A DNA stretch of 38,444 nt from Oligoflexia bacterium. Its GTDB lineage: Bacteria > Bdellovibrionota > UBA1018. The translations under genes and the position numbers were made by a program. The notes beneath the pieces were generated by a model. The model saw nothing but the letters and a program-made list of their open reading frames with translations. It made no database searches and was not told the DNA's origin. The DNA lies in NCBI GenBank assembly GCA_903881565.1, contig CAIRTR010000180.1, positions 1 through 38,444 of the forward strand, given 5' to 3'. Below, one piece after another: positions 8,012 to 15,909 of the stretch (positions are counted from its first letter, which is position 1; each line of letters opens with the position of its first letter).

Positions 8012-8037
8012 TGGTATATCGAATGATTGTCATTCGA
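8012..8037 (+). promoter_or_regulatory. Extended -10 promoter with perfect palindrome at the likely start
   Basis: TGG-TATATC (8012-8020) matches an extended -10 (TGn plus hexamer); no good -35 is seen, which is common for this promoter type. The palindrome TCGAATGA-TTG-TCATTCGA (8019-8037, 8-bp perfect arms) covers the expected transcription start near 8027. It could be an operator or form a 5' stem in the mRNA. A ribosome binding site AAGGAG follows, 6 nt before ATG 8068. Confidence 0.45.
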
Positions 8038-8067
8038 AAAATTAAACGATTCTTTTAAGGAGAATTT

Positions 8068-8289
8068 ATGAAAAAGCTCGTAATCTTGTTGGCTCTCGTT
8101 TTCTCAATGTCTGCTTTCGCTGAAACTCCTGCTGCTGCTCCTGCTGCTGCTGCGGCTCCAGAAGCTGCTGCTCCTGCTGCTGAAAAAGCGCCTGCTAAAA
8201 AAGCTAAAAAAGCTAAGAAAGCTAAAAAAGCTCACAAAGCTAAAGCTGAAGCTGCTCCTGCTGCTGAAGCCGCACCTGCTGCAAAGTAA
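8068..8289 (+). CDS. Lys/Ala-rich exported small protein
   Basis: 73 residues with a clear signal peptide (MKKLVILLALVFSMSAFA, cleavage after residue 18). The mature 55 residues are of extreme composition: about 29 Ala and 12 Lys, with Pro and Glu, in PAAAPAA-type blocks flanking a core of KKA repeats (about residues 43-60). There is no Cys, Trp or aromatic residue. It should be unfolded or helical and very basic in the middle, able to bind acidic polymers (LPS, teichoic-like glycans, DNA) in the periplasm; this is inference. Codons are nearly all GCT and AAA, the ribosome binding site AAGGAG is strong and a terminator follows, all pointing to high expression. It looks like a histone-H1-like tail, but exported. 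Confidence 0.8.
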   Translation: MKKLVILLALVFSMSAFAETPAAAPAAAAAPEAAAPAAEKAPAKKAKKAKKAKKAHKAKAEAAPAAEAAPAAK

Positions 8290-8315
8290 TTTCTTTTCGA
8301 AATTAAGCTTTAAAA

Positions 8316-8354
8316 GCCCTCAGACGCCCTCAAAAGCCTCTGGGGGTTTTTTTT
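8316..8354 (+). terminator. Rho-independent terminator after the Lys/Ala-rich gene
   Basis: CCCTCAGA (8317-8324) pairs with TCTGGGGG (8339-8346) with one bulge, followed by a run of eight T (8347-8354). It separates the gene at 8068 from the glycosyltransferase operon. Confidence 0.75.
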
Positions 8355-8382
8355 ATCCTCATCCTGCGCTACAGTCTGACTA

Positions 8383-9486
8383 ATGGCCCCAAAGAAAATT
8401 CTCGCAATCAAACTCCGCTCGCTCGGGGATACCGTTCTAATGACCGCAGCGCTCTCGGAGCTGCGACGGGCCTACCCACAAGCTAAAATCCACGTCCTGG
8501 TCATGAGCCGCTGGGCGCCTATTCTCGAAAATCATCCCGCAATCGATCAGATCTGGCCATTTGAGCGCCACCAGGAAAGAACCGCTCGAGCCAAAGCAGT
8601 GGCGCGCACTGCATTCAAGCTGCGCCAAGAGGAGTTTGATTGGGTAATCAACTTTCACGCGAGCCCTTCAAGCGCCCTAATTGCCTTTGGCTGCGGGGCC
8701 AAGGAGCGCTCCGTTCACTTCCATGGACACAAGGACAAGAATAGATACTCTACGGTCACAATCCCTGGAAAGGGACAAGTCAAACCCATCACTGAACGGG
8801 ACGTTGACGCCATTCGAGCGCTTGGAGTGCAATCCCAGGCAGGCGCAATGCCCTCACTCCACCTGATTCCTAGCGAGCGCGAAGAGTGTTGGCCCACACC
8901 AAGGGAGTCGCGGATCTTAGCCCTGGGCCTTGGAGCCAGCCGCCCCACCAAGACCTGGCCTTTGCGTCGTTTCGCGGAGACCGCCGTTCGCTGGTGTAGC
9001 GACGGCGCACACAACATCAATCAGGCTGTCGCGCTTGTAGCCCAAGATGAACCACAATTGAGAGCGGATTTTCTTCGCGCCGCCGAAGAAGCTATCGCGG
9101 CACTTCCGCCTGAAAAACAGGCCGGAGTCAAAGATCGAATCACCGTCTCCTCGACATTGAGCATTCGAAAGATGGCAGCTTTCCTGAGCCAAGCTTCAGC
9201 GTTCTTAGGAAATGACTCGGGCCCCAAGCATGTCGCAGCCGCGGTTGGCACTCCCACCCTCACCCTCTTCGGCCCGGAACACCCTTTTGAGTGGCATCCC
9301 TATTCCCGCGACCAGCACCCGTATTTATTCATAGAGCACCTTGCTTGTCGCAAAGATCACCACCCCGGAATGCCTGAATGGTGCAGTGTTTCCCAGTGTG
9401 TTGAGGAAATGCACCCTTGCATGATTCAAATTTCAGTTGATGAAGTTTTTGCAACCTTACAGAAAATGGTACGGCCCAATTCATGA
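8383..9486 (+). CDS. GT9 family (heptosyltransferase-like) glycosyltransferase
   Basis: 367 residues with the GT9/ADP-heptose:LPS heptosyltransferase plan. The N-terminal Rossmann start is KKILAIKLRSLGDTVLMTAAL (residues 4-24), the core has GLGASRPTKTWPLRRFAE, and the C-terminal nucleotide-sugar site reads FLGNDSGPKHVAAAVGTPTL (about 273-292) and LFGPEHPFEWHPYS. Enzymes of this family add heptose or a related sugar to the LPS inner core at the inner membrane. It is the first of four plus-strand genes joined by overlaps (the next start overlaps its stop in ATGA, 9483-9486). The C-terminus has a small Cys cluster (HLACRKDHH, WCSVSQC, HPC) often seen in this family. Acceptor and donor cannot be told from sequence. 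Confidence 0.87.
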   Translation: MAPKKILAIKLRSLGDTVLMTAALSELRRAYPQAKIHVLVMSRWAPILENHPAIDQIWPFERHQERTARAKAVARTAFKLRQEEFDWVINFHASPSSALIAFGCGAKERSVHFHGHKDKNRYSTVTIPGKGQVKPITERDVDAIRALGVQSQAGAMPSLHLIPSEREECWPTPRESRILALGLGASRPTKTWPLRRFAETAVRWCSDGAHNINQAVALVAQDEPQLRADFLRAAEEAIAALPPEKQAGVKDRITVSSTLSIRKMAAFLSQASAFLGNDSGPKHVAAAVGTPTLTLFGPEHPFEWHPYSRDQHPYLFIEHLACRKDHHPGMPEWCSVSQCVEEMHPCMIQISVDEVFATLQKMVRPNS

Positions 9487-10262
9487 CAGCATCCCATCCC
9501 CTTAAAGTTTCGGCCCTCATTCTTACTAAAAACGAAGAGCAACATATTGCCCGTTGCCTTGAATCTCTTTCCTGGGCGGATGAAATTCTGGTCGTTGATG
9601 CGCAAAGCACGGACACCACCCGAGACATCTGCCTGAATCGAGACAGACCCTGGAGCGACAAAATTCATTTTCTAGAGCGCCCATGGAGTGGATTCAAAGA
9701 TCAGCGAAACTTTTCACTGCAAGAGGCCGAAAATGACTGGGTCCTCATCGTCGATTCCGACGAAGCCTGCTCACCCGAGCTTGCGGCCAAGATTCGGGCA
9801 CTGCTCAATAATCCCGGCGGCCCCCCCGCTCGCGCCTACAAAGTGCGCCGAATCGAATATTTTTTAGGGAAACCGATTCATTTTGGCATCTGGAATCCGA
9901 GCTACCAAGATCGCTTTTTCCATCGGGCAGGCGTGAAATACATTAACGACATCCACGAATATCCCGTATTCCCCACGCCCCCCCAAGAGATTCACGAGCC
10001 CCTTCATCATTCTCCAAATTTTTCCACAGACCGATTTTTGGAAAAAATGAATACCTACACTTCCATTGAAGCGAAGGATCGTGTCACTCAAGGACAAAGA
10101 ACAAACGCTTTTCGCTTGGTCACCGCCTTTCCCGCCATGTTTCTCAAGAACTACTTTTACTACGGCGCCTACAAAGACGGAATTCACGGGCTCGTCATCT
10201 CACTGCTTGAAGGCGTGTCGCGCGTGGTTCGTCACATAAAAATATGGCAGAACACACGGTAA
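9483..10262 (+). CDS. GT2 glycosyltransferase, WaaE/KdtX-like
   Basis: 259 residues. It opens with the GT2 nucleotide-binding motif ALILTKNEEQHIARCLESL (residues 11-29) and WADEILVVDAQSTDTT, has the DxD-like metal site DSDE (91-94), and follows with FLGKPIHFGIWNPSYQDRFFHR as in the WaaE group that adds a glucose or other hexose to LPS inner core. A hydrophobic/aromatic C-terminal segment (AFPAMFLKNYFYYGAYKDGIHG) may associate with the membrane. The start overlaps the GT9 stop by 4 nt and the end overlaps the next start by 19 nt, so it is in the same operon. Confidence 0.85.
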   Translation: MTASHPLKVSALILTKNEEQHIARCLESLSWADEILVVDAQSTDTTRDICLNRDRPWSDKIHFLERPWSGFKDQRNFSLQEAENDWVLIVDSDEACSPELAAKIRALLNNPGGPPARAYKVRRIEYFLGKPIHFGIWNPSYQDRFFHRAGVKYINDIHEYPVFPTPPQEIHEPLHHSPNFSTDRFLEKMNTYTSIEAKDRVTQGQRTNAFRLVTAFPAMFLKNYFYYGAYKDGIHGLVISLLEGVSRVVRHIKIWQNTR

Positions 10263-11200
10263 GCTCTCCCATTCATCCCAAAATCTCCGGCTTCACGCTG
10301 ATCCGAAACGGTGTGGAATTTGATTTCCCTTTTTTGGAATCTCTGCTCTCGCTCCTTCCCCTGGTTGACGAACTCATTATCAACGTGGGCCGCGGCACAG
10401 ATAAAACTCTCGCCATACTCGAAGAATTCGCGCGAGCAGAAGGGTGCGGGAAAATTCAAATCTTCGAAAGCACCTGGCCTCTTGATGACCCGAAAAAAAA
10501 ACGCGACGGCTGCATTCTGTCGGAGCAAACTAACTTGGCGCTTGATCGATGCACAGGAGATTGGTGCATTTATCTTCAAGCCGACGAGGTTCTGCACGAA
10601 AAAGAACACAATAAGATTCGGCAAGCGATTCTTCGCCACCATGGCAACCCTGGGATTGAAGGACTTGTTTTCGACTATTTTCACTTCTACGGATCTTATG
10701 AAGTGATCCAACACTCGCGCAGCGTTTATCGCAAAGAGGTTCGTGCGATTCGAAAATGCTCAGGCGCGCGAAGCGTGGGCGATGCCCAAAGTTTTCGCAA
10801 ACAAGAAGGCAGCAAACTGATGGTCGCTCAAGCCGATGCCCACATTTTTCACTACGGCTGGGTTCGCACCCCAGAGGCGATGCGGGAGAAGACCTTTTTC
10901 ATGGATCAGCTTTATCATGGAGATCCAACCACCGAGGCACAACAAACCCGAACACCTTATACAGGCGACAACTACCGCTACAAACGGATCATCGGACTTA
11001 AACAATTCGACGGTAGCCATCCAGAAGTCATGCGTGAGCGAATACAGAAAAAGGGCTGGCATTGGGACCTGGAGAAGTCGCCCAGAGTATGGACTGTTTC
11101 GGATTTAAAGAAGATTATTTTAAATTTTGTGGAATCTGTAACGGGCAAGCGACTGTTTGAATATCGAAGCTATCGCCTCCGGAAGAACCAACCTTCATGA
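10244..11200 (+). CDS. GT2-like glycosyltransferase
   Basis: 318 residues, start ATG 10244 within the previous gene (19-nt overlap) as no other Met precedes the conserved part. The N-terminus keeps the GT-A fold pattern but is degenerate: KISGFTLIRNGVEFDFPFLESL, DELIINVGRGTDKTL, and QADE (112-115) takes the place of the DxD motif. A later FHYGWVRTPEAMREK block is typical of unclassified GT2-like proteins found in LPS gene clusters. There is a basic C-terminus (YRSYRLRKNQPS). The gene overlaps the next in ATGA (11197-11200). Donor and acceptor unknown; activity is likely but the altered DxD is worth noting. Confidence 0.75.
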   Translation: MAEHTVSSPIHPKISGFTLIRNGVEFDFPFLESLLSLLPLVDELIINVGRGTDKTLAILEEFARAEGCGKIQIFESTWPLDDPKKKRDGCILSEQTNLALDRCTGDWCIYLQADEVLHEKEHNKIRQAILRHHGNPGIEGLVFDYFHFYGSYEVIQHSRSVYRKEVRAIRKCSGARSVGDAQSFRKQEGSKLMVAQADAHIFHYGWVRTPEAMREKTFFMDQLYHGDPTTEAQQTRTPYTGDNYRYKRIIGLKQFDGSHPEVMRERIQKKGWHWDLEKSPRVWTVSDLKKIILNFVESVTGKRLFEYRSYRLRKNQPS

Positions 11201-12030
11201 GTACCGGATTGGATGCTAGCCTCTTTGTCACGACCTACGAGATGCCGCAACAGCTTGCCTTGGTGTGCGCGGGGCTCGAGAGGCAAACTGCGAGAAATTT
11301 TGAGATCTTTTTTTGTGATGATGGGTCTGGGGATGAGACAAAGGCCCTGATTACGGCATTGTCTGAACGAATAAGAAGAGCAGCGGGAATCTCCGTCCAT
11401 CACCTTTGGCAGGAAAACAAAGGCTTTCGCAAATGCCGAATCTTAAACGAAGCCCTCCGGCAAGCCATGGGCCGAGTGTGCGTATTCTTGGATGGCGACT
11501 GCATTCCGCACCCCAAATATGTGGCGGATCATTTACGCGAGCAAGAAGAAGGCCGCTTCTTGGCGGGGCGACGGGTTGAGCTTGGACCCAAAATTAGTTC
11601 GTGGCTAACACCAGACCTTATTCGAGAAGGGTTTCTGGATTTACCAGGACCTCGAATTCTTTGGAGTGCCCAAACAGGGGATCTTGAGTTTTTGAATCGA
11701 TTCCTGCGTATCCCTTCGAATCGTCTAAGAGCACTCGTGAAAATGGACCGAATTGCGGACCTCAAAGGCTGCAACTATTCAGTGTCACGCAAGGATCTCC
11801 TCGCTATCAACGGGTTTGATGAAGAGTACGAAGGCTACGGACGAGAAGACACCGATGTGGAGTTGCGACTCAACAATCTGGGGCTAAAAATAAAATCCCT
11901 CAAAGGTCTCGCGCTTGAGTACCACGTCTGGCACCCTAGGCGTGAATTCACGCCGGTCAATGATGACCGTTTGGAGCAGTTAAAGACTTCGGGCAGGATT
12001 CGATGCGAAAAGGGCGTAAATCTACCCTAA
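11197..12030 (+). CDS. GT2 glycosyltransferase with galactosyltransferase-like C-terminal domain
   Basis: 277 residues. Motifs: SLFVTTYEMPQQLALVCAGLERQ (N-terminal GT-A start), FFCDDGSGDET (39-47), FLDGDCIPHP with DGD at 99-101 as the metal site, and a C-terminal GCNYSVSRKDLLAINGFDE followed by GYGREDTDVELRLNN, which is the Glyco_transf_7C signature (acceptor-binding ED motif). It is the last gene of the four-gene glycan operon. Its 3' end overlaps the convergent ugd gene by 9 bp, so no terminator fits between them. Confidence 0.85.
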   Translation: MSTGLDASLFVTTYEMPQQLALVCAGLERQTARNFEIFFCDDGSGDETKALITALSERIRRAAGISVHHLWQENKGFRKCRILNEALRQAMGRVCVFLDGDCIPHPKYVADHLREQEEGRFLAGRRVELGPKISSWLTPDLIREGFLDLPGPRILWSAQTGDLEFLNRFLRIPSNRLRALVKMDRIADLKGCNYSVSRKDLLAINGFDEEYEGYGREDTDVELRLNNLGLKIKSLKGLALEYHVWHPRREFTPVNDDRLEQLKTSGRIRCEKGVNLP

Positions 12031-13350
12031 ATTCGCGTTTCCTCGCCCAATCCCAAAATAAGTGAAACCCTTCGCCTTCATCACTTTTGGATCGTAAATA
12101 TTGCGACCATCAAAGATCACGCGACCTTTGAGCTTCTTACCCAATTTGTCGAGATCAGGATTCTTGAACTCGTTCCACTCAGTCACGAGCAACATCGCAT
12201 CCGCGCCGTCGGCAGCATCATACATGGACTCCGTCCAGGTCACGCGATCTTCGAGAATCTTTTTACCGTGCTCCATCGCGACTGGATCGAAAGTGCGAAC
12301 CTTTGCACCAGCTTTGAGCAACTCTTCCATGATCGTAAGCGCAGGAGCCTCACGGATATCATCCGTGTTTGGCTTAAACGCCACGCCCAAAACCGCAAAG
12401 GTCTTTCCTTTAAGATCGCTTCCAAAATGGGCCTTCACCTTTTTCACCAATACTTGCTTTTGGCGTGCATTGGCTTCTTCAGCCGCGTCGATAATCGAAA
12501 GATCCACGTTAAGGTTTCTTCCCGTATGCAAAAGCGCCTGCACATCTTTAGGGAAGCAAGAACCGCCGTAACCCGCGCCCGCGTACAAAAAGTGTTTTCC
12601 GATGCGGGAATCAGTCGCCATCCCTTTACGAATCGCCTCAACATCCCCACCCGTCGCGTCGCAAAGATGCGAAAGCTCGTTCATGAAACTGATACGAGTG
12701 GCGAGAAACGAATTACACGCATATTTGGTGATCTCGGCAGAGATGGGATCCATCCAAATAATGGGGTTTCCCTGGCGCACGAAGGGAGCATAGAGCTCGA
12801 CCATTTTTTCATAAATTTCTTTTTTATGAGTTCCAATCACGACTCGCTCTGGCTTTAAGAAGTCATCCAATGCGTCGCCTTCTTTTAAAAACTCTGGGTT
12901 ACTCACCACGTCCACGGGCTGCGAGGTCTTTGCGGCAATCCAGCCAGCCACCGTCTTGTGCGATCCGATTGGGACCGTGGACTTATTCACGACAATCCGG
13001 TGACCCGTTTTTGCAGCCTCCATCGCGGCGCCCACTTCTTCAGAAGCCGCCCTCAAGTATTGAAGATTCGAGGTCCCGTCTTCATTCGGAGGGGTTCCTA
13101 CCGCCAAAAATACAATTTCAGATTCTTTGACCGCGTCGGGCGTAGAAGTCGTGAAAAACAACCGGCCTTCTTTTACGCTTCGCTCAACCAGGACATCAAG
13201 GCCTGGCTCATAGATCGGCAACACGCCCTTTTTAAGTCCTTCGATTTTCGTGGGATCGTTATCGACGCAATAAACGGTATGTCCGGCATCCGCAAAACAA
13301 GTTCCAGCCACCAAACCCACATATCCCGTTCCAATAACTGCAACTCGCAT
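12022..13350 (-). CDS. ugd: UDP-glucose 6-dehydrogenase
   Basis: 442 residues from ATG 13350, chosen because GGAGG lies 7 nt upstream; the TTG two codons earlier is too close to that site. It oxidises UDP-glucose twice with NAD+ to UDP-glucuronate. Seen: the NAD-binding GTGYVGLVAGTCFAD (7-21), VGTPPNEDG (85-92), NKSTVPIGS (122-130), NPEFLKEGDALDD (151-163) and the catalytic Cys265 in GAGYGGSCFPKDV. The C-terminal domain begins with GVAFKPNTDDIREAP. The product can feed glucuronic acid-containing polysaccharide or LPS, fitting the surrounding glycosyltransferases. It faces both glycan runs: convergent with 11197-12030 and divergent, by only 34 bp, from 13385. Confidence 0.95.
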   Translation of the reverse strand: MRVAVIGTGYVGLVAGTCFADAGHTVYCVDNDPTKIEGLKKGVLPIYEPGLDVLVERSVKEGRLFFTTSTPDAVKESEIVFLAVGTPPNEDGTSNLQYLRAASEEVGAAMEAAKTGHRIVVNKSTVPIGSHKTVAGWIAAKTSQPVDVVSNPEFLKEGDALDDFLKPERVVIGTHKKEIYEKMVELYAPFVRQGNPIIWMDPISAEITKYACNSFLATRISFMNELSHLCDATGGDVEAIRKGMATDSRIGKHFLYAGAGYGGSCFPKDVQALLHTGRNLNVDLSIIDAAEEANARQKQVLVKKVKAHFGSDLKGKTFAVLGVAFKPNTDDIREAPALTIMEELLKAGAKVRTFDPVAMEHGKKILEDRVTWTESMYDAADGADAMLLVTEWNEFKNPDLDKLGKKLKGRVIFDGRNIYDPKVMKAKGFTYFGIGRGNANLG

Positions 13351-13384
13351 CGCCAATCCTCCTCAAATATGTTAGCACTAAAGC

Positions 13385-14179
13385 GTGAACCCCACGCCAT
13401 ACCCCATCACAGTTACGATTATCACGCTGAATGAAGAAAAAACCATTGCTTCGGCCATTCAAAGTGTTCAATGGGCCGACGAAATCTTGATTGTCGACTC
13501 CGGCAGTACCGATCAAACAGTTGAGATCGCAAAAAAACTGGGGGCTCGAGTGATCTATAACCCATGGCCGGGATATGGGAAACAAAAGAATTTCGCCCAA
13601 AACCAGGCCCAAAACGATTGGGTTCTCAATATTGATGGAGACGAGCGGATCCCTCCGGAGCTAGCCGCCGAAATTCAATCCACACTGCGCCAAGTCACTA
13701 CTAAAACCCTGGGTTTCGAGGACCTTTGTGCGATGAGTTTTCCACGAAAGACATTCTATTTAGGTCGCTGGATTCGCCACGGCGGATGGTACCCCAACGT
13801 TCTCACGCGCCTCGGGAACCGCAAAACCTGTCAGTGGAGCGAGCCGCAGGTCCACGAAGAGCTCGTCGTTCAAGGCCGCACGCTTCGACTCCAGAACGCC
13901 CTTGAGCATTTTGGATTTCCAAGCATTCACCACCAAATCTTGACCAACCTCCGATTCTCAAAACTGGGATCAGAGGATCTCCACCGCCGAGGCGCCTCTG
14001 GAGGCCTCCTAAAGCTTTTGCTTAAACCTTTAGGGAAATTCATTGAGACCTTTTTCCTCAAGTTTGGATTCCTGGATGGACTCCCCGGGTTCATCATATC
14101 CATCAATGCGGCCCACAGCATGTTTCTCAAACATGCCTTCTTATTGGAGCCCAAAATAAGGAACAAACATCAACCATGA
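13385..14179 (+). CDS. GT2 glycosyltransferase, WaaE/KdtX-like (second copy)
   Basis: 264 residues from a GTG start; no better start lies before the conserved PITVTIITLNEEKTIASAIQSVQWADEILIVDSGSTDQT part. DGDE (84-87) is the metal motif; FPRKTFYLGRWIRHGGWYPN and the C-terminal KFIETFFLKFGFLDGLPGFIIS follow, the latter a probable membrane-associated segment. It is related to the gene at 9483 and both resemble LPS core transferases. Its stop overlaps the next start (ATGA, 14176-14179). The 34-bp gap to divergent ugd is too short for two full promoters, so its promoter must lie partly inside ugd. Confidence 0.83.
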   Translation: MNPTPYPITVTIITLNEEKTIASAIQSVQWADEILIVDSGSTDQTVEIAKKLGARVIYNPWPGYGKQKNFAQNQAQNDWVLNIDGDERIPPELAAEIQSTLRQVTTKTLGFEDLCAMSFPRKTFYLGRWIRHGGWYPNVLTRLGNRKTCQWSEPQVHEELVVQGRTLRLQNALEHFGFPSIHHQILTNLRFSKLGSEDLHRRGASGGLLKLLLKPLGKFIETFFLKFGFLDGLPGFIISINAAHSMFLKHAFLLEPKIRNKHQP

Positions 14180-14859
14180 AAATCCTCATCATCGACAACA
14201 ATATTGACCGAGACTCTTGGAGCGCCCCGAGCCTTGCTCGTTTTGCGCGCAAAGTGCCAGGGGCGATCCTAAGTATCAGGCGGGCGCCCAGCGACGACCT
14301 CCCTCGAGACGCCCTGGCCTTTGATCGAATCGTTCTTTCGGGCTCGCGCACCTCTGCGATGGACGAGGCACCCTGGATTGACCACCTCATTGAATTCCTC
14401 CAAAAGGGCATGAATGCCGGAAAGCCTATCTTAGGGGTGTGCTATGGTCATCAAATTTTGGCACGTGCTCTTGGAGGAAAAGAAGCCGTCCGAAAAGCCG
14501 CTCAAGGGGAGTTTGGCTGGACTGCCATCAAGGTACATCGACCGAACCCCCTGATGAAGGGACTTGCTGAGTCCTTTTATTCGTTTTCCTCGCATCACGA
14601 CGAAGTTTGTGCGCTTCCCAAGGGCTTGAAACCGCTAGCATCCTCAGAAGGCTGCGAGGTCCAAGGCTTTCAGTTGGAGGATAAGCCCATCTTCGGAATC
14701 CAGTTCCATCCCGAGAAAACCCTTGAAGACGGCAATCGCATTTATGACATTATTGGAAAAGCCTACCCATCCATCCCCCTCATTAACTCTAAAAGAAGTA
14801 AAGAACTTTATGATCCCAGCGTAGGTGACACTTTATTTGCTAACTTTTTTAGCCTATGA
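14176..14859 (+). CDS. Class I glutamine amidotransferase (GMP synthase GATase-like)
   Basis: 227 residues with the triad glutaminase pattern: nucleophile Cys89 in GKPILGVCYGHQIL, and the His/Glu pair in FGIQFHPEKTLEDG (about residues 177-185). The oxyanion region reads IVLSGSRTSAMDEAPW. It lacks a synthetase domain, so like other free-standing proteins of this group it may hydrolyse gamma-glutamyl compounds or supply ammonia to an unknown partner. It overlaps the upstream glycosyltransferase by 4 nt and is followed after 9 bp by a membrane protein, so it is embedded in a glycan operon. A role in amino-sugar formation or glycan amidation is a guess from context. Confidence 0.8.
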   Translation: MKILIIDNNIDRDSWSAPSLARFARKVPGAILSIRRAPSDDLPRDALAFDRIVLSGSRTSAMDEAPWIDHLIEFLQKGMNAGKPILGVCYGHQILARALGGKEAVRKAAQGEFGWTAIKVHRPNPLMKGLAESFYSFSSHHDEVCALPKGLKPLASSEGCEVQGFQLEDKPIFGIQFHPEKTLEDGNRIYDIIGKAYPSIPLINSKRSKELYDPSVGDTLFANFFSL

Positions 14860-14868
14860 ATAAGAGAC

Positions 14869-15876
14869 ATGGAAAAAAAGCTGAAATCCAAAATCAAACT
14901 CGTTCTTAAACTCGCCTTCGTCTGCGGGCTTCTCTTTTTCCTGGCCAAGAATGGATTTATTTCCATGCAGCACACGGGAGAAGCTTTTGGACGCTGGGAC
15001 AAAATGGTTCCCGCCTTTTTGGGATTAGCAGTAACCCTCGTCTTAGGGGTCACGCGGTGGCAAATTCTTCTGCGCGCGCAAAATATCCAATTGAGTTGGG
15101 GTAAGATTTTTCAGATCGCGCTCATCGGAAACTTTTTTAATATCGCTCTTCCGGGCGCCGTCAGTGGAGACTTCGTCAAGGCGTTCTATATTGGAAACGA
15201 AATCCAAGGGAAGCGCGCCTGGGCTTTCGGCACCATTCTTTTTGACCGCGTGGCAGGACTCTCCGCTCTCGTAATTCTCTCCGCGGGCGCTCTAACCCTG
15301 GGACTGAAGAACTTCTACGGCACCTCGCTTTACTCGGCGATTCATCTTTTTGTCGTTGTGGCTGCGATCTGTGTTTTATCCTTCTTTGCCTATCTGTTCT
15401 TAGTACGAGAACATCACGATCCCGTATTGAGAATTTTGAGGGCTGCCGAGAAAAAATTTGTAAAGCTGGGTTCGTTCGCTCGCATCTATGAAGGACTGCG
15501 CGCCTTCCATAATCACCGCCTCGCTGTCATCGCAACCTTGCTTTTATCAGTGCTCATCCACCTTATCGTTGGGTGGATTTTCTTGACGTTCGCCGAGGCC
15601 CTCGGTGACGTCAATCTCAGCCTCCTTTCCGTCTATGTCGTTTTCCCCTTAGGCCTTTTAATCGTCGCGATTCCCGTCGCACCGGCCGGAATCGGGACCG
15701 GCCATGCCGGCTACTCCTTTCTTTTTGGGCTCATCGGATCTCAGCGCGGTGCCGACGTCTTTACTCTTTTCGCTTTAGCAAACATGATTTTTGGCGGCAT
15801 TGGGGGCCTTATTTATCTTCAGTTCAAAGCCAAATCACCCAAACTTGACCTCTCTCACGCGACTGAAAACTCGTAA
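14869..15876 (+). CDS. Lysylphosphatidylglycerol synthase TM-region (UPF0104) membrane protein
   Basis: 335 residues, mostly hydrophobic, with about seven to eight membrane spans. Conserved pieces of the LPG_synthase_TM family are present: GNFFNIALPGAVSGDFVKAFYI (about 82-103), then FDRVAGLSALVIL, and near the end PAGIGTGHAGYSFLFGLIG. The family includes the flippase half of MprF and YbhN-like proteins of unclear function, often near glycosyltransferases. There is no aminoacyl-transferase domain, so it is not a full MprF. It is probably co-transcribed with the glutaminase and the glycosyltransferase upstream and may move a lipid-linked product. Confidence 0.82.
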   Translation: MEKKLKSKIKLVLKLAFVCGLLFFLAKNGFISMQHTGEAFGRWDKMVPAFLGLAVTLVLGVTRWQILLRAQNIQLSWGKIFQIALIGNFFNIALPGAVSGDFVKAFYIGNEIQGKRAWAFGTILFDRVAGLSALVILSAGALTLGLKNFYGTSLYSAIHLFVVVAAICVLSFFAYLFLVREHHDPVLRILRAAEKKFVKLGSFARIYEGLRAFHNHRLAVIATLLLSVLIHLIVGWIFLTFAEALGDVNLSLLSVYVVFPLGLLIVAIPVAPAGIGTGHAGYSFLFGLIGSQRGADVFTLFALANMIFGGIGGLIYLQFKAKSPKLDLSHATENS

Positions 15877-15909
15877 CCGAGCTGGCACGGTTCTGGCTGA
15901 TGTGGGCGA

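Noticed and set aside
8101-8288. GCT/AAA-rich repeats in the Lys/Ala gene as possible CRISPR or satellite repeats
   Set aside because: They are codon repeats of a translated low-complexity protein, with irregular period and no spacers.
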